Source: Ypsolopha sequella
Lineage: Eukaryota; Arthropoda; Insecta; Lepidoptera; Ypsolophidae
Length of the DNA: 64,000 nucleotides
Direction of reading: 5' to 3'
Assembly (NCBI GenBank): GCA_934047225.1
Contig: CAKOHE010000008.1
Coordinates: forward strand, 806,001-870,000
Numbering within the stretch: the first letter of the stretch is position 1; every line of letters starts with the position of its first letter. The notes beneath the pieces are model-generated. The model saw nothing but the letters and a program-made list of their open reading frames with translations. It was not told the origin of the DNA and ran no database searches. Positions 36,675-48,200 of the stretch are shown here, in pieces. A program made the position numbers and the translations under genes.

Positions 36675-37534
36675 TTTATTGTCAACCACTAAGTACGAAA
36701 ATGTCTTGATCTGCGGAATTTCTTCGTGAAGTCGATCACGGAAGTAACGTACAAGTTCTGAACAGGCCTTTCAGAACGATTTGCGAACATAGAAGTATGC
36801 ACTTTTCTACACCACAAACATCCATAGGTACTGGTTCTCTTGCCTAAAATTGAAAAATTATCGAGTTAATATACTATCTATAGTATAGTACAAGCACGTA
36901 CCTACAAACAAGATTGATAATGCAATTATACATAATTATTTAAAGGTTACCAATGTGTCTGTATCTGGTAAATATAACGTCGCTAAAGCATCTGCTTTTA
37001 ACCGTCTCCATGTTAAATTTTCGTTTGGTCCAAAAGAATCCGGCGTAAAGTGTTTCGAACAAATATGACTGCTTTTTTTAATTGGCCAATTGGGTCTAAT
37101 TATTCGTCTAAGCCATCCACTTTTTAATTCTTCCCTTTTTGGAAATCTTTAACAAAAAGATATGGCAATATTTATTCGGCATTATTTTTCTTTTAACTCG
37201 CGCTGCAATTAATCTGCGGCTTCATCCTTTATGCACGGCTGCCACGTGAACCAATGTTCGATAGTTTGCGACACGGACTTTAGTACATCACTATGCGAAA
37301 AAACATAACCTCTACTAGTCTGCAGAAAATCTATATAAAACAGGCAAATATCGGTGTAGAATTGAACACGAGTATAATTTACAAGAACTACTATTATCGT
37401 TACTGAGTTTTAGGTATGATCCTGCAACTTATTAACATAAAAACTATCAGAACTCACCGATGAAATGATATTGCTTCATTGTTGTTTTCTTTTCTTCCTG
37501 TATGCGATTTACAGCCTTCAATCGCACAAGACAT
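36675..37534 (-). CDS. THAP-domain zinc-finger protein, three exons, 126 aa
   Basis: Exons on the minus strand: 37534-37458 (ATG to donor CG|GTGAGT), 37146-36951 (acceptor TTAAAG|, weak donor TTG|GTAACC) and 36843-36736 (acceptor TTCAATTTTAG|, ending TGA). Phases match at both joins. The protein shows a complete C2CH THAP domain: MSCAIEGCKS (Cys3, Cys8), a split SFHR/FPKR motif, the invariant Trp37, SHICSKHFTPDSFG (Cys55, His58, Phe59) and LKADALATLYLP in place of the usual AVPTIF-type ending. A short Cys-containing tail of 35 residues follows. An AATAAA lies at 36680-36675, ~55 bp past the stop. THAP domains bind DNA and occur in transcription factors and P-element-like transposases; no transposase domain follows here. 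If the second donor is unused, the product would end four codons later (95 aa). Function is unknown. Confidence 0.8.
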
Positions 37535-38783
37535 TTTATTACAATGTTAAAAAAACAATCAACACAAACAATAATAAATCACACTTTCACGAATTTTGAG
37601 AGGAAGAGCACAAAAATATTTAATTTCTCTCGGTGAAGCTGTAAACTTTCGCAAAATGCATTAGACATTTCGATGCCACCAAATTAAGATGTGATGCACG
37701 CTACGAATGATATTACAACACAACGATACAATGATGAGACATATTTAATTTGATGGTATTATAATTTTTAAAATACATCCAAATTACATCCATCTGACAT
37801 TTGTTTGGTTCAATCTAGTGACACACCAGGAAAAAATATAAAGTAAGTGCGGTCCGTCGTTTCATTCACTCGTACACAGGAGTAATTTACGTTAGATGAG
37901 TACAATGGCTCATGCCCAGTTCTTATTTTAGCCAGGTTTCTATTTGTATTCCTTATTCTGAGGTCACAAGACAAACCATAAAACAAAACAGGCATAGACA
38001 ATAATGTGATGTGCCAGTCATTACCAACAAAAACTCATGGTATACCCACTGTTATCCCTTTGTAATTTGTGCCCACTGTCATCCAAAAGACGGATAGGAT
38101 TCTTGTTAAAAATAATTTCAAAATAAAGAAAAGGCATTAGATGTTCGTATCATCTTGAAATATTTCAACCTTAAGGGCATCCACAATGCTAAACATTCGT
38201 TTTGTATTGGATTCAGTTCCGTCAACAATGTAGAGGGTAAAAATTTGAAAAAAATATGGCGTGTTTTTTTACTCAAGGTAATTATTAATTACGCTATTTC
38301 AAATATTTTAGTAAGTAGGTACGTGCTTGCACAGAATAATTAATGTTTTAAGATTACCGAGATCTAATTTTTACGCCTTGCAAACATGAAACCGACCGAA
38401 ACTTTTAAATAGTTTGTCTTGGAGTTTCTTGTTTAGATACAACAAAGACTCACCTTTGGTCTCAGTAGTTTTAAGGCTCAGCAGTTTGTGATATTTGCAG
38501 GAGTTGTGTGTGCAAAGTTAAACTTACAGAGCCTTCGATAAAATTATACATATTCACAGTCTACGATTCAAAACGGCCAAAGTTGAATGCTTAAATACAG
38601 TCTAAGATGTATTCGTGCAATTTATTATTCAATCTGAACTCATTGTGATCAAGTTGAAATTTGATACAAAGGAATAATCGAGTGGTTCGGGCACAGACCT
38701 AGGTATTGACCTAGGGCAACATAGAGAGGATGACTGAAAGTAGAGTGACGAAAGAAATTTAAGATGCACAGTAAAGTACAGTG
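37535..38783. other. Intergenic, no supported gene
   Basis: AT-rich. The first few hundred bases could hold the promoter of the divergent THAP gene at 36675-37534, but I see no distinct motif. The small open frames at 37810-38001 (-) and 38155-38343 (+) are unsupported. Confidence 0.5.
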
Positions 38784-38935
38784 TATGGTGGCACGTCTAC
38801 ACGTTTGCCGCATTCCTTTTAGATATCAATAATCACGTATAATTAAGTATAAATAAGGATTCATCTTTCGTCAATATATATTACATACGTAACCATCATA
38901 CTAGCAGTAACTATTTATTTTATACCGCCCCCAAA
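38784..38935 (+). repeat. 5' LTR of the TRIM-like element
   Basis: 152 bp, from tatggtggcacgtctacacg to ataccgcccccaaa. It differs from the 3' LTR by t/c near its start and by 'agatatcaa' versus 'agatataaa'. Confidence 0.9.
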
Positions 38936-39130
38936 TTGGTGACCCCGAGTGTGAACAAAGCAACCCGACGTGAACACCAGGAAAACCCGACTGGAACATT
39001 ATCGCCGGGGACTCGGCGTGGTCCCCGGGCGCATGGCGACACCCAACTTGAACTGGACGTAATCACCGGGAACCCGCCACCTCCTCACCCTGGACGCACG
39101 GCGCTATACTAAGCAACCCGACGAAACAAG

Positions 39131-39478
39131 ATGACACCTACTAGGCCAGCTGCAAAAACAAACTCCAACATGGACACATTGGAAATCGCGACAACCTCTA
39201 TCATATCCCGGATTCCGGAGTTCTGGAGGGATCAGCCCCGACTATGGTTTACGCAGTTCGAAGCCATCATCGCCCCTCAAAAGCAAGGCGATGACTATAA
39301 GTACAACATGGTTATCGCAAAGTTATCAAAAGAGGAAATACAACAAGTAAGCGACATGCTCACGGCCCCACCAGAAACCGATAAATACAAAGCAATCAAA
39401 AACCGCTTGATTGGGTGCTACGAGGAATCAGAACTACTCGCAAAAATCAAGATTCACACAAATATCAGCATTCGATAG
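39131..39478 (+). CDS. Gag-like N-terminal fragment of the TRIM-like element, 115 aa
   Basis: Starts at an ATG ~195 bp after the 5' LTR. The motifs RIPEFWRDQPRLWFTQFEA, YKYNMVIAKLSKEEIQQVSD and PPETDKYKAIKNRLI are characteristic of the gag N-terminal region of insect Ty3/gypsy-type elements: a Trp/Phe-rich capsid-like helix and a repeated Leu/Ile pattern. The frame ends at 39478 and no capsid C-terminus or zinc knuckle is found, so the product is truncated. It may be a relic, or it may be kept because cis-acting packaging sequences overlap it. Confidence 0.8.
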   Translation: MTPTRPAAKTNSNMDTLEIATTSIISRIPEFWRDQPRLWFTQFEAIIAPQKQGDDYKYNMVIAKLSKEEIQQVSDMLTAPPETDKYKAIKNRLIGCYEESELLAKIKIHTNISIR

Positions 39479-40437
39479 TTACAACAACAATGGTAACGAC
39501 ACCGCAAATGGCATTGCTAGCATTTCAGAACAACTCGCAAAAATACAATTCAACAAAAATACAGCAGCACGGTCACGGTAACTATCGACGCAGCACTCAG
39601 CGGAATGCAATCATCAGCGTTATTCGTCATGATCAAGGTCAAGAAACATCAACAAAATTCTATGGCAATATAATGGAGAAAACTAAACACACTGTGTGAA
39701 AATAGCCGTCTAACAATTAACACTACCGACTGAAAAAGTGGTATAAGTTTTTGTACGGGCAAACAAAAACTCCAGCAGCCAAATCTTCGCAGTACAAACA
39801 AAACTAGTTCTTCAGCACTCGCGCAGCAGCCAGCACTTTTCGAGCTTAACCAGACCAAATGCAGCCTTCATATCTTCTTGGTCCTGCAGCTCACCCTTAT
39901 CACTCGTCCCGACTCACCGTGGACTAACTGCACAGAAGACACTCGTCTTCAGCAGCACCGCTCATCCCGACTCACTGTAGATTAGAGCAAACTAACTGCA
40001 CAGAAGACACTCATCTACAGCAGCACCGCTCGTCTCAACGAAGACTGGAGCAACCTAGCAAATGCAAGCAACCTCGCGCTATGACTACTTCCTCATCGAA
40101 TCTTGGTATCAGAAAACGAGACCGAGCATTGAGAAGACATGAGAACAATTAAATCAAAGGCTGTGAAGAATTAAAAAGAAGTAAAATATTTTTGGATGTC
40201 ATGACGTCAACTTCTATAGAAATAATTTTATAAACGCTGTAAAGAAGCGATTTGTGACCAGTGCTTACAAAAATATATACTATGTTGTTATAACTTACAA
40301 ACGCAATATTTGTACTATTAATATTATTTCAGCATGTTCTATTGCAAATTTTGTATTTGATATCTATTGTTAATTTTTGATTGTTTAGGCAAATTTTTAT
40401 TAATATGTTTTATTTCATTTTATTGAGGGGGGAGTAT

Positions 40438-40589
40438 TATGGCGGCACGTCTACACGTTTGCCGCATTCCTTTTAGATATAAATAATCACGTATAATTAA
40501 GTATAAATAAGGATTCATCTTTCGTCAATATATATTACATACGTAACCATCATACTAGCAGTAACTATTTATTTTATACCGCCCCCAAA
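40438..40589 (+). repeat. 3' LTR of the TRIM-like element
   Basis: Near-identical partner of 38784-38935, preceded by the purine-rich tract at 40424-40435 from which plus-strand synthesis would start. Confidence 0.9.
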
Positions 40590-40628
40590 CCCTGTATTAC
40601 CTAATTATTATACAAATTGTTAATAATA

Positions 40629-40749
40629 GTAGTTTATGCTACTAGGGCGAAAAGGAATAAATTACTAGGACGATTTAAAACATGAGCGTAGCGAGTGTTT
40701 TAAACGTAACCGAGTAATTTATTGCTCTTACGCCCGTGTATCATACTAC
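40629..40749. repeat. ~120-bp imperfect palindrome (foldback MITE-like)
   Basis: The left half 'gtagtttatgctactagggc' ... 'aataaattactaggacg' ... 'ttaaaacatgagcg' is mirrored on the right by 'agcgagtgttttaaacg', 'gagtaatttatt' and 'cgcccgtgtatcatactac'. Pairing is imperfect but spans the entire segment with a centre near 40690. Confidence 0.7.
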
Positions 40750-42139
40750 GTTTTTCAATGCATAGTGTGAGGAAATAAAACAAATATAATCTTGTGAACT
40801 TTAAATTATGATTGGCTCAAAAGGACTGTATCCAGAGCCGTTAAACAGTGGAAAAAAAAGTATAATATTTATGGTACACAGGAAAGGCTGCAGGTTAGCC
40901 AACCATTGAAAAAAAAAAATAATAATAATAAAGCCCTAGGGCAAAATAATCGACTTTCTGTTCGGTTTTGATGCATAAAAAGTGAGTCTTTACGAGTACT
41001 TGCATTGATACATATTTTTTATTATTTTTATATGTTATATTCCCCATAAATATAAATACTTAATTAAATGGTTTTAGGCGCTATATTTCGACCCCTCGGT
41101 GGGGTCGTCATTAGGCGAATAGAAAAATATTAAATGACATATATAGGTATTTGAAGTTAGAAAACCGTTGAAATCTGTTGATATAAAAATATAAAAAAGT
41201 GAAATATTTTAAATTCTGAACCAGACTTTTTAAGGGAGAATTTAGCCAGCCGGGCGCTAGGTGGCGTTATCATGCAGAGTGCTCCGATTCTGAATATTTT
41301 GTTATATTAAAATAAACTGTAAAATTTGGATTTGATTATAAATTTAGGTTTGAGTCGTTTGTTAAATAGTCATATTATTATGAGTCATGTCAGGTCGTGT
41401 CCGTCAGTCAGTGTTGTTTGTTCAGTCCAGGTCCATAATGACACTATGACAATGAGATCCAAGTGACCATATGGATGATGTATATTATACCCTACAGTAT
41501 ACCCTACACCTTAAAGGTAAAGCTCGACTGAGCCGCTTTAAAAAGACGTATGCCGACCAAATTGGTGACATACTAAAGAAGGGCAAATTATAAAGTACTC
41601 GAAATAGAAGAGGTTGGTAGCTGGCTGGTTGCAATAATTGTGTTTAGCAAATTTGAGACAAGATTTTTCCTTTTTTCTGTATTTTTTATGAAGTGTTTAT
41701 CTATGACTATAATGCTCGATTCTCATTTGAACCGTGATATTTATTAACCGGCTTATCTCAATTTCGTCTCTTTTCTGATTCACTTTAAACCATGTTTTCG
41801 CTTTATTACAGATTAGTATTTATTGTGCAAAAGTATCTTTACTCTTTACACGTAAAGAAAAAGACAGAGACAAAGGCAAACGCTCGGTGCACCCTTAAGT
41901 CTCTTAGAAAAAAAAAGACGCCCAAAACAAACAAATTATTCGTAAATTGGGATAAAAATTTAAAATGAGAATGTGCTGTTGGTAATGGTAACTGGTGTAG
42001 TGTTAATTGTACCCACGCCTTCATATGGGTATGATAATTATTAATATTTACGTGTTACATGATGTTGTTTTGTTTACCTGCACTGTAAACTAGCACTAGT
42101 AGACGCGAGACCTATATCTCACCCCGTTCCGCTCCGCAG
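40750..42139. other. Intergenic with one strong hairpin
   Basis: At 41089-41107 cgacccc and ggggtcg form a perfect 7-bp stem around tcggt. Otherwise AT-rich, with no supported gene. Confidence 0.55.
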
Positions 42140-42238
42140 GTCCCCTCGTCAGCGACGTCGTCGCCCGCGCATCGCTCCGGCCGACGTGGGACCACCACTG
42201 AGATCTCTTCACCGCTGTTCAGAGTACCGCTAGACAAG
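42140..42238 (+). CDS. Candidate internal exon, 33 codons, product unknown
   Basis: A 99-bp GC-rich stretch in AT-rich surroundings, preceded by a good polypyrimidine acceptor (ccccgttccgctccgcag) and followed by a strong donor (AAG|GTACGT). Only one frame is open throughout: VPSSATSSPAHRS... ending LFRVPLDK. It is phase 0 on both sides. The Ser/Thr/Pro-rich sequence is probably disordered. A compatible phase-0 terminal exon lies at 49546-49611, but that one is inside the loop of the foldback element, so a join is doubtful. The LFRVPLDK end weakly resembles aspartic-protease propeptides; I do not claim that identity. Confidence 0.4.
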
Positions 42239-42262
42239 GTACGTTATTGTATTATATATCCA

Positions 42263-42470
42263 TCATCCATCAGCCTAGTTCGTCCACTGCTGGACATAAG
42301 CCATCCTGGAAGAATTGCCCATACTCACACACGCTGGGCAGGCGGGTTGGTGAGCGCGGTGCCGGAACCCTCGCACCAGTCTGTTCCATATAAGGCCCGG
42401 CTATTAGGGATGGATATACCGCCATCCATCGGTCGCAGGCATGGTGGCCCTCCTGGTTTTTTGCCTGTGT
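42263..42470 (-). repeat. LINE 3'-end fragment
   Basis: Contains 'cgtccactgctggaca' and an ATCC-type tail, like the RTE-like fragment at 3222-3652, in the same orientation. The coding part is not readable, so this is an old 3' end or a related SINE. Confidence 0.5.
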
Positions 42471-42586
42471 TTTAATGCAACATGTCAGTCTGTATTAGTA
42501 AATAAAAGACAGTTTGGAATAAATAAAACTGTTGTTATTTAAAATCAACTTCTATTTGAACTTTTTGTTCAATATCATGATATATT

Positions 42587-42684
42587 ATGAGGCTGCCCCG
42601 CTACTGCAGTGCCTTGGGCATGTTCGCCTGGGCTCACGTTGACTGCTTCCACGTGCATGCGCAAGCGATGCGCGTCTACGGTAA
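42587..42684 (+). other. GC-rich open stretch, possible exon remnant
   Basis: An ATG frame (MRLPRYCSALGMFAWAH...) in GC-rich sequence runs up to the TIR of the next element and would meet a donor-like CG|GTAAAG at 42681. I recognise no family. The open frame continues into the transposon only by chance. Confidence 0.25.
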
Positions 42685-43518
42685 AGTGCGCGCCAATCTT
42701 TTAGTCGCCTCTGAAGCTAGCCCCAAGAATCGACGCATTAGACGTTTTACGGTGTCAGGGGGACGTTATAGGAGCGAGGGCGCGGAGCACACCCGCCAGC
42801 GTGCCGCACCACACCCCCCGCTCGCCGTTCAGCAGGTGTCAACACTATGCGTTAGTGTTAGTGCTATGTCCGTACACTACACATGCGCGCGTTGCATGAA
42901 AAGTACCTACGAGGAAAAAATTCTATGATTCGTTAAATTAATCGTTGAATCTGTTTGTTATAGTTTATTGTTTCTGTTGCGTTTATTTGTTGTTTTGTTG
43001 ATTTATTTTTGTTAAAGTTTTGTTGATATAGTTTGTTAAAGTTTATTGTTGTTGTTATGCCTCGCGGACGTTATAGCGTTTTAAGGCGACAATGTAGGAA
43101 AATGGTGTATTAAAATAATTATTGAAGTCAGTGACAATGACAATGGACCCGACGACGACACTGAGGAGGACCAAAATGCTACACACGATAGTGTTTCTAA
43201 CGAAAATCCTCCTTCTTCAAGTAGGGAACCAGTTTTTATAGATGGTGTCTCACCTCTCTAAATAAAGTAACAACGTATTTGCCTGTATTTGTACATTATA
43301 AATTTACTTATTTTTTATATTAATGCGTTTTATTTATATACTTAAGATTACACTAAAATAATAAATAAATAATTAAATAGCTAGGTACAACAAGTACACC
43401 TTCCCACTTATAGTAAACATTTAATAATCAACCGTTGATATTATTGTTTCCTTGACTGTACCTGCGCAAGCTTGCACTCGTAACTCACTCAGAGGCGACT
43501 AAAAGATTGGCGCGCACT
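42685..43518. mobile_element. 834-bp DNA transposon with perfect 30-bp terminal inverted repeats
   Basis: agtgcgcgccaatcttttag... at 42685-42714 has an exact 30-bp reverse complement at 43489-43518. Two bases outside the left TIR and one base outside the right TIR is a TA dinucleotide, which could be a TA target duplication (mariner/Tc1-like), but the outermost base pair is then mismatched. The interior has a short acidic frame and a poly(A) signal but no transposase catalytic domain, so the element is non-autonomous. Confidence 0.75.
43085..43261 (+). CDS. Acidic C-terminal ORF fragment with overlapping poly(A) signal
   Basis: After a TAA at 43082-43084 a frame stays open for 58 codons: GDNVGKWCIKIIIEVSD, then a DN/DDD/EED-rich stretch, SVSNENPPSSSREPV and a stop. 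The stop overlaps AATAAA at 43261-43266. There is no ATG at its start. It lies inside the 834-bp TIR element. Its acidic, Ser-rich composition resembles the end of a transposase or chromatin protein, but I cannot name it. Confidence 0.35.
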   Translation, partial: GDNVGKWCIKIIIEVSDNDNGPDDDTEEDQNATHDSVSNENPPSSSREPVFIDGVSPL

Positions 43519-44333
43519 ATACACAGGGTGCGGGCCAGCGCCAAAATAAAATACAATAAAATACTTCGATCGCCTGCGGGGAAAGAAATAATAATAAATA
43601 TAATTATTATTATTCTTTTTGTTTGTGTGTGTTACCAAAGTTTATTGTATAATATACAATAATTATATATAATTATATTATAACATATTTGTTAAGTAAC
43701 ATTTAAGTAAAATGGCAGCTAGTTGCCCTTCTTGTTTTATGCTGCGCCCCTACAGGGCGTCACTTATACTTTTCCTTCATGTAACATCTTTTATACTTGT
43801 GACTTGACAATAAATAAATAATATGATATGAACACCGTCCTGGAAGTGATTGTGGGCACACTTGACTGTCCCTATATCCGCCACTGCTGCAACAGGCATG
43901 TAGTTGGCCGCGGCGGGTAGTTTTGTATATAATGTATGATAGTTGTGCTCTTTTTTTCATGTTCCTATTTTCTTGTTTTCATATTTTATGTTTGCTATAT
44001 GAGCCACTTTAGCTCGAAATAAACACAATTAGTTTATTATTATATCGTGGAACTCTGCCACAAATATGTAAAGAAATGTAAACATAACGGCTCACCTCAA
44101 TATAGTATACTATGATCCGAATAGAACACCAGATGAAGGTAGTCTGAATCTGCTGAAACTGGTCGGCTATCCCGATCATTTATTATTTCCCTCTGTATTT
44201 CCCCATATTATTATTTATTAGATAAAACTATTACCTATACACACATATAGATTATTAAATTACTTATATTACATTAAAACTGACCTGTAATAAGTGTATG
44301 TTATACCTACATTCCATAAATAAATATATTTCA
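43519..44333. other. Intergenic, no supported gene
   Basis: AT-rich, with a GC-richer patch at 43830-43920 of unclear origin. No recognisable feature. Confidence 0.5.
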
Positions 44334-44343
44334 TTTAATTTCA
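44334..44343. repeat. Candidate target-site duplication, left (TTTAATTTCA)
   Basis: Identical to 53733-53742, and each copy lies immediately outside one end of the large inverted repeat. Confidence 0.7.
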
Positions 44344-44354
44344 CCGAGCTGAAG

Positions 44355-44732
44355 TTGGCAGGCGCCTGCCAGCGAGACGCAAATGCTACCAGGCGCCTGC
44401 CAGCGAGACGCAAATGCTACCTGGCGCCTGCTCGTGTAACCAATCAATAATAAAAGATATGTCTTATTACAAAAGATATATAAAAGATATTTTTAGGGTT
44501 CCGTACCCAAAGGGACCCTATTATTAAGACTCCGCTGTCCGTCTTGGCAGGCGCCTGCCAGCGAGACGCAAATGCTACCAGGCGCCTGCCAGCGAGACGC
44601 AAATGCTACCTGGCGCCTGCTCGTGTAACAAATCAATAATAAAAGATATGTCTTATTACAAAAGATATATAAAAGATATTTTTAGGGTTCCGTACCCAAA
44701 GGGACCCTATTATTAAGACTCCGCTGTCCGTC
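44355..44732 (+). repeat. Two 189-bp direct repeats at the left tip of the foldback element
   Basis: 'ttggcaggcgcctgcc' recurs at 44355 and 44544, followed in both by 'agcgagacgcaaatgctacc' twice, 'ctcgtgtaac', 'aaaagatatgtcttatt' and 'agggttccgtaccc'. The same duplication is present, inverted, at the right tip (about 53341-53720). The motif ggcaggcgcctgcc is a perfect 14-bp palindrome. Confidence 0.9.
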
Positions 44733-45224
44733 TGTCTGTCCGTCTGTCCGACTGTCACCAGGCTGTATCTCATTAACCGTGATAGATAGGCAGTTGAAAT
44801 TTTCACAGATTATTTCGGTTGCTTCTATAACAACAAATACTAAAAATTTGAATAAAATAAATATTTAAGGGGGCTCCCATACAACAAACGTAATTTTTTT
44901 GTCGTTTTTATAGAAAATGGTACGGAACCCTTCGTGCGCGAGTCCGACTCGCACTTGGCCGGTTTTTACATAAATACAAATAAAAGTGAGTATGGCGGCT
45001 GCCAGTAAAACATCTCAGCAGGCGCCTGCTAGCAAGAAGCAAATGCTACCAGGCGCCTGCCAGCGAGAAGCAAATGCTACCTGGTGCCTGCTGGTGTAAA
45101 AAACATTACTAAAAGTTTTGTATGGCTGGTTTTACATTAAAACGAAATGAAGCAAGTCTCTCATATGACTCTAGACAAAAAATAAGGAGGTTATTATATT
45201 ACTTACCTGCATTGTTCTACGTCC

Positions 45225-48200
45225 CAAAACGAGCGAATTGAAAACGAAATTTGAAACGAGCAAATAAAAAAATCATTAAAAAAAAACCTGAACCTGACTT
45301 GAACCAAAATTCACAAAATGTTCGAAGACACAGAGGTCTGGATTCTATCCAGGTGGGTCTCATTTACTACTTAATGATCTGGGTAGTTCTACGTCCCAAA
45401 AACTTGTATATTTGAAACGAGCAAATAAAAAATTCATTAAAAAAAACCTGAACCTGACTTGAACCCAAACTCATAAAAAGTTCAAAAACAAAGACGTCTG
45501 AATTCTATCCAGGTGGGTCTCATTTACTACTTAATGATCTGGATTATTCTACGTCCCAAAAACCTGTATATTTGAAACGAGCAATTAAAAAATTCATTAA
45601 AAAAAACCTGAACCTGACTTGAACCCAAACTCATAAAAAGTTCGAAGACACAGACGTCTGGATTATATCCAGGTGGGTCTCATTTACTACTTAATGATCT
45701 GGATAGTTCTACATCCCAAAAACTTGTATATTTGAAACGAGCAAATAAAAAATTCATTAAAAAAAACCTGAACCTGACTTGAACCTACACTCATAACAAG
45801 TTCGAAGACACAGACGTCTGGATTCTATCCAGGTGGGTCTCATTTACTACTTAATGATCTGGATAGTTCTACGTCCCAAAAACTTGTATATTTGAAACGA
45901 GCAAATAAAAAATTCATTAAAAAAAACCTGAACCTGACTTGAACCCAAACTCATAAAAAGTTCAAAAACAAAGACGTCTGGATTCTATCCAGGTGGGTCT
46001 CATTTACTATTTAATGATCTGGATTATTCTACGTCCCAAAAACCTGTATATTTGAAACGAGCAATTAAAAAATTCATTATAAAAAACCTGAACCTGACTT
46101 GAACCCACACTCATAAAAAGTTCGAAGACACAGACGTCTGGATTATATTCAGGTGGGTCTCATTTACTACTTAATGATCTGGATAGTTCTACGTCCCAAA
46201 AACTTGTATATTTGAAACGAGCAAATAAAAAATTCATTAAAAAAAACCTGAACCTGACTTGAACCTACACTCATAACAAGTTCGAAGACACAGACGTCTG
46301 GATTCTATCCAGTTGGGTCTCATTTACTACTTAATGATCTGGATAGTTCTACGTCCCAAAAACTTGTATATTTGAAACGAGCAATTAAAAAATTCATTAA
46401 AAAAAACCTGAACCTGACTTGAACTCAAACTTGCAAAAAGTTGGAAGACACAGACGTCTGGATTCTTTCCAGGTGGGTCATATTTACTACTTAATGATCT
46501 GGATTATTCTACGTCCCAAAAACCTGTATATTTGAAACGAGCAAATAAAAAATTCATTAAAAAAAACCTGAACCTGACTTGAACCCAAGCTTACAAAAAG
46601 TTGGAAGACACAGACGTCTGAATTCTTTCCAGGTGGGTCTCATTTACTACTTAATGATCTGGATAGTTCTACGTCCCAAAAACTTGTATATTTGAAACGA
46701 GCATATAAAAAATTCATTAAAAAAAACCTGAACCTGACTTAAACCTAAACTCGCAAAAAGTTTGAAGACACAGACGTCTGAATTCTATTCAGGTGGGTCT
46801 CATTTACTACTTAATGATCTGGATTATTCTACGTCCCAAAAACCTGTATATTTGAAACGAGCAAATAAAAATTCATTAAAAAAAAACTGAACCTGACTTG
46901 AACCCAAACTCATAAAAAGTTTAAAGACACAGACGTCTGGATTCTATCCAGGTGGGTCTTATTTACTACTTAATGATCTGGATAGTTCTACGTCCCAAAA
47001 ACTTGTATATTTGAAACGAGCAATTAAAAAATTCATTAAAAAAAACCTGAACCTGACTTGAACTCAAACTTGCAAAAAGTTGGAAGACACAGACGTCTGG
47101 ATTCTTTCCAGGTGGGTCTCATTTACTACTTAATGATCTGGATTATTCTACGTCCCAAAAACGTGTATATTTGAAACGAGCAATTAAAAAATTCATTAAA
47201 AAAAACCTGAACCTGACTTGAACCCAAACTCACAAAAAGTTTAAAGACATAGACGTTTGGATTCTATCCAGTTGGGTCTCATTTACTACTTAATGATCTG
47301 GATTATTCTACGTCCCAAAAACCTGTATATTTGAAACGAGCAATTAAAAAATTCATTAAAAAAAACCTGAACCTGACTTGAACCCACACTCATAAAAAGT
47401 TCGAAGACACAGACGTCTGGATTATATCCAGGTGGGTCTCATTTACTACTTAATGATCTGGATAGTTCTACATCCCAAAAACTTGTATATTTGAAACGAG
47501 CAAATAAAAAATTCATTAAAAAAAACCTGAACCTGACTTGAACCTACACTCATAACAAGTTCGAAGACACAGACGTCTGGATTCTATCCAGGTGGGTCTC
47601 ATTTACTACTTAATGATCTGGATAGTTCTACGTCCCAAAAACTTGTATATTTGAAACGAGCATATAAAAAATTCATTAAAAAAAACCTGAACCTGACTTA
47701 AACCTAAACTCGCAAAAAGTTTGAAGACACAGACGTCTGAATTCTATTCAGGTGGGTCTCATTTACTACTTAATGATCTGGATTATTCTACGTCCCAAAA
47801 ACCTGTATATTTGAAACGAGCAAATAAAAAATTCATTAAAAAAAACCTGAACCTGACTTGAACCCAAGCTTACAAAAAGTTGGAAGACACAGACGTCTGA
47901 ATTCTTTCCAGGTGGGTCTCATTTACTACTTAATGATCTGGATAGTTCTACGTCCCAAAAACTTGTATATTTGAAACGAGCATATAAAAAATTCATTAAA
48001 AAAAACCTGAACCTGACTTAAACCTAAACTCGCAAAAAGTTTGAAGACACAGACGTCTGAATTCTATTCAGGTGGGTCTCATTTACTACTTAATGATCTG
48101 GATTATTCTACGTCCCAAAAACCTGTATATTTGAAACGAGCAAATAAAAATTCATTAAAAAAAAACTGAACCTGACTTGAACCCAAACTCATAAAAGTTT

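Larger units (their letters stand above)
38784..40589 (+). mobile_element. Short non-autonomous LTR retrotransposon (TRIM-like), 1.8 kb
   Basis: Two 152-bp LTRs (38784-38935 and 40438-40589) differ at about two positions, so insertion was recent. The first is followed directly by ttggtgaccccgagtgtg, a primer-binding-site-like sequence. A polypurine tract (gaggggggagta) precedes the second. Only 1.5 kb lies between them, with a short gag-like frame and no protease, RT or integrase, so it needs an autonomous relative. The outer LTR ends cannot be fixed to the base and no clear target-site duplication is visible. Confidence 0.85.

Noticed and set aside
38779..40595. Target-site duplication for the TRIM-like element
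   Set aside because: Flanks 'cagtg' and 'ccctg' do not match, and alternative boundaries gave only chance overlaps.
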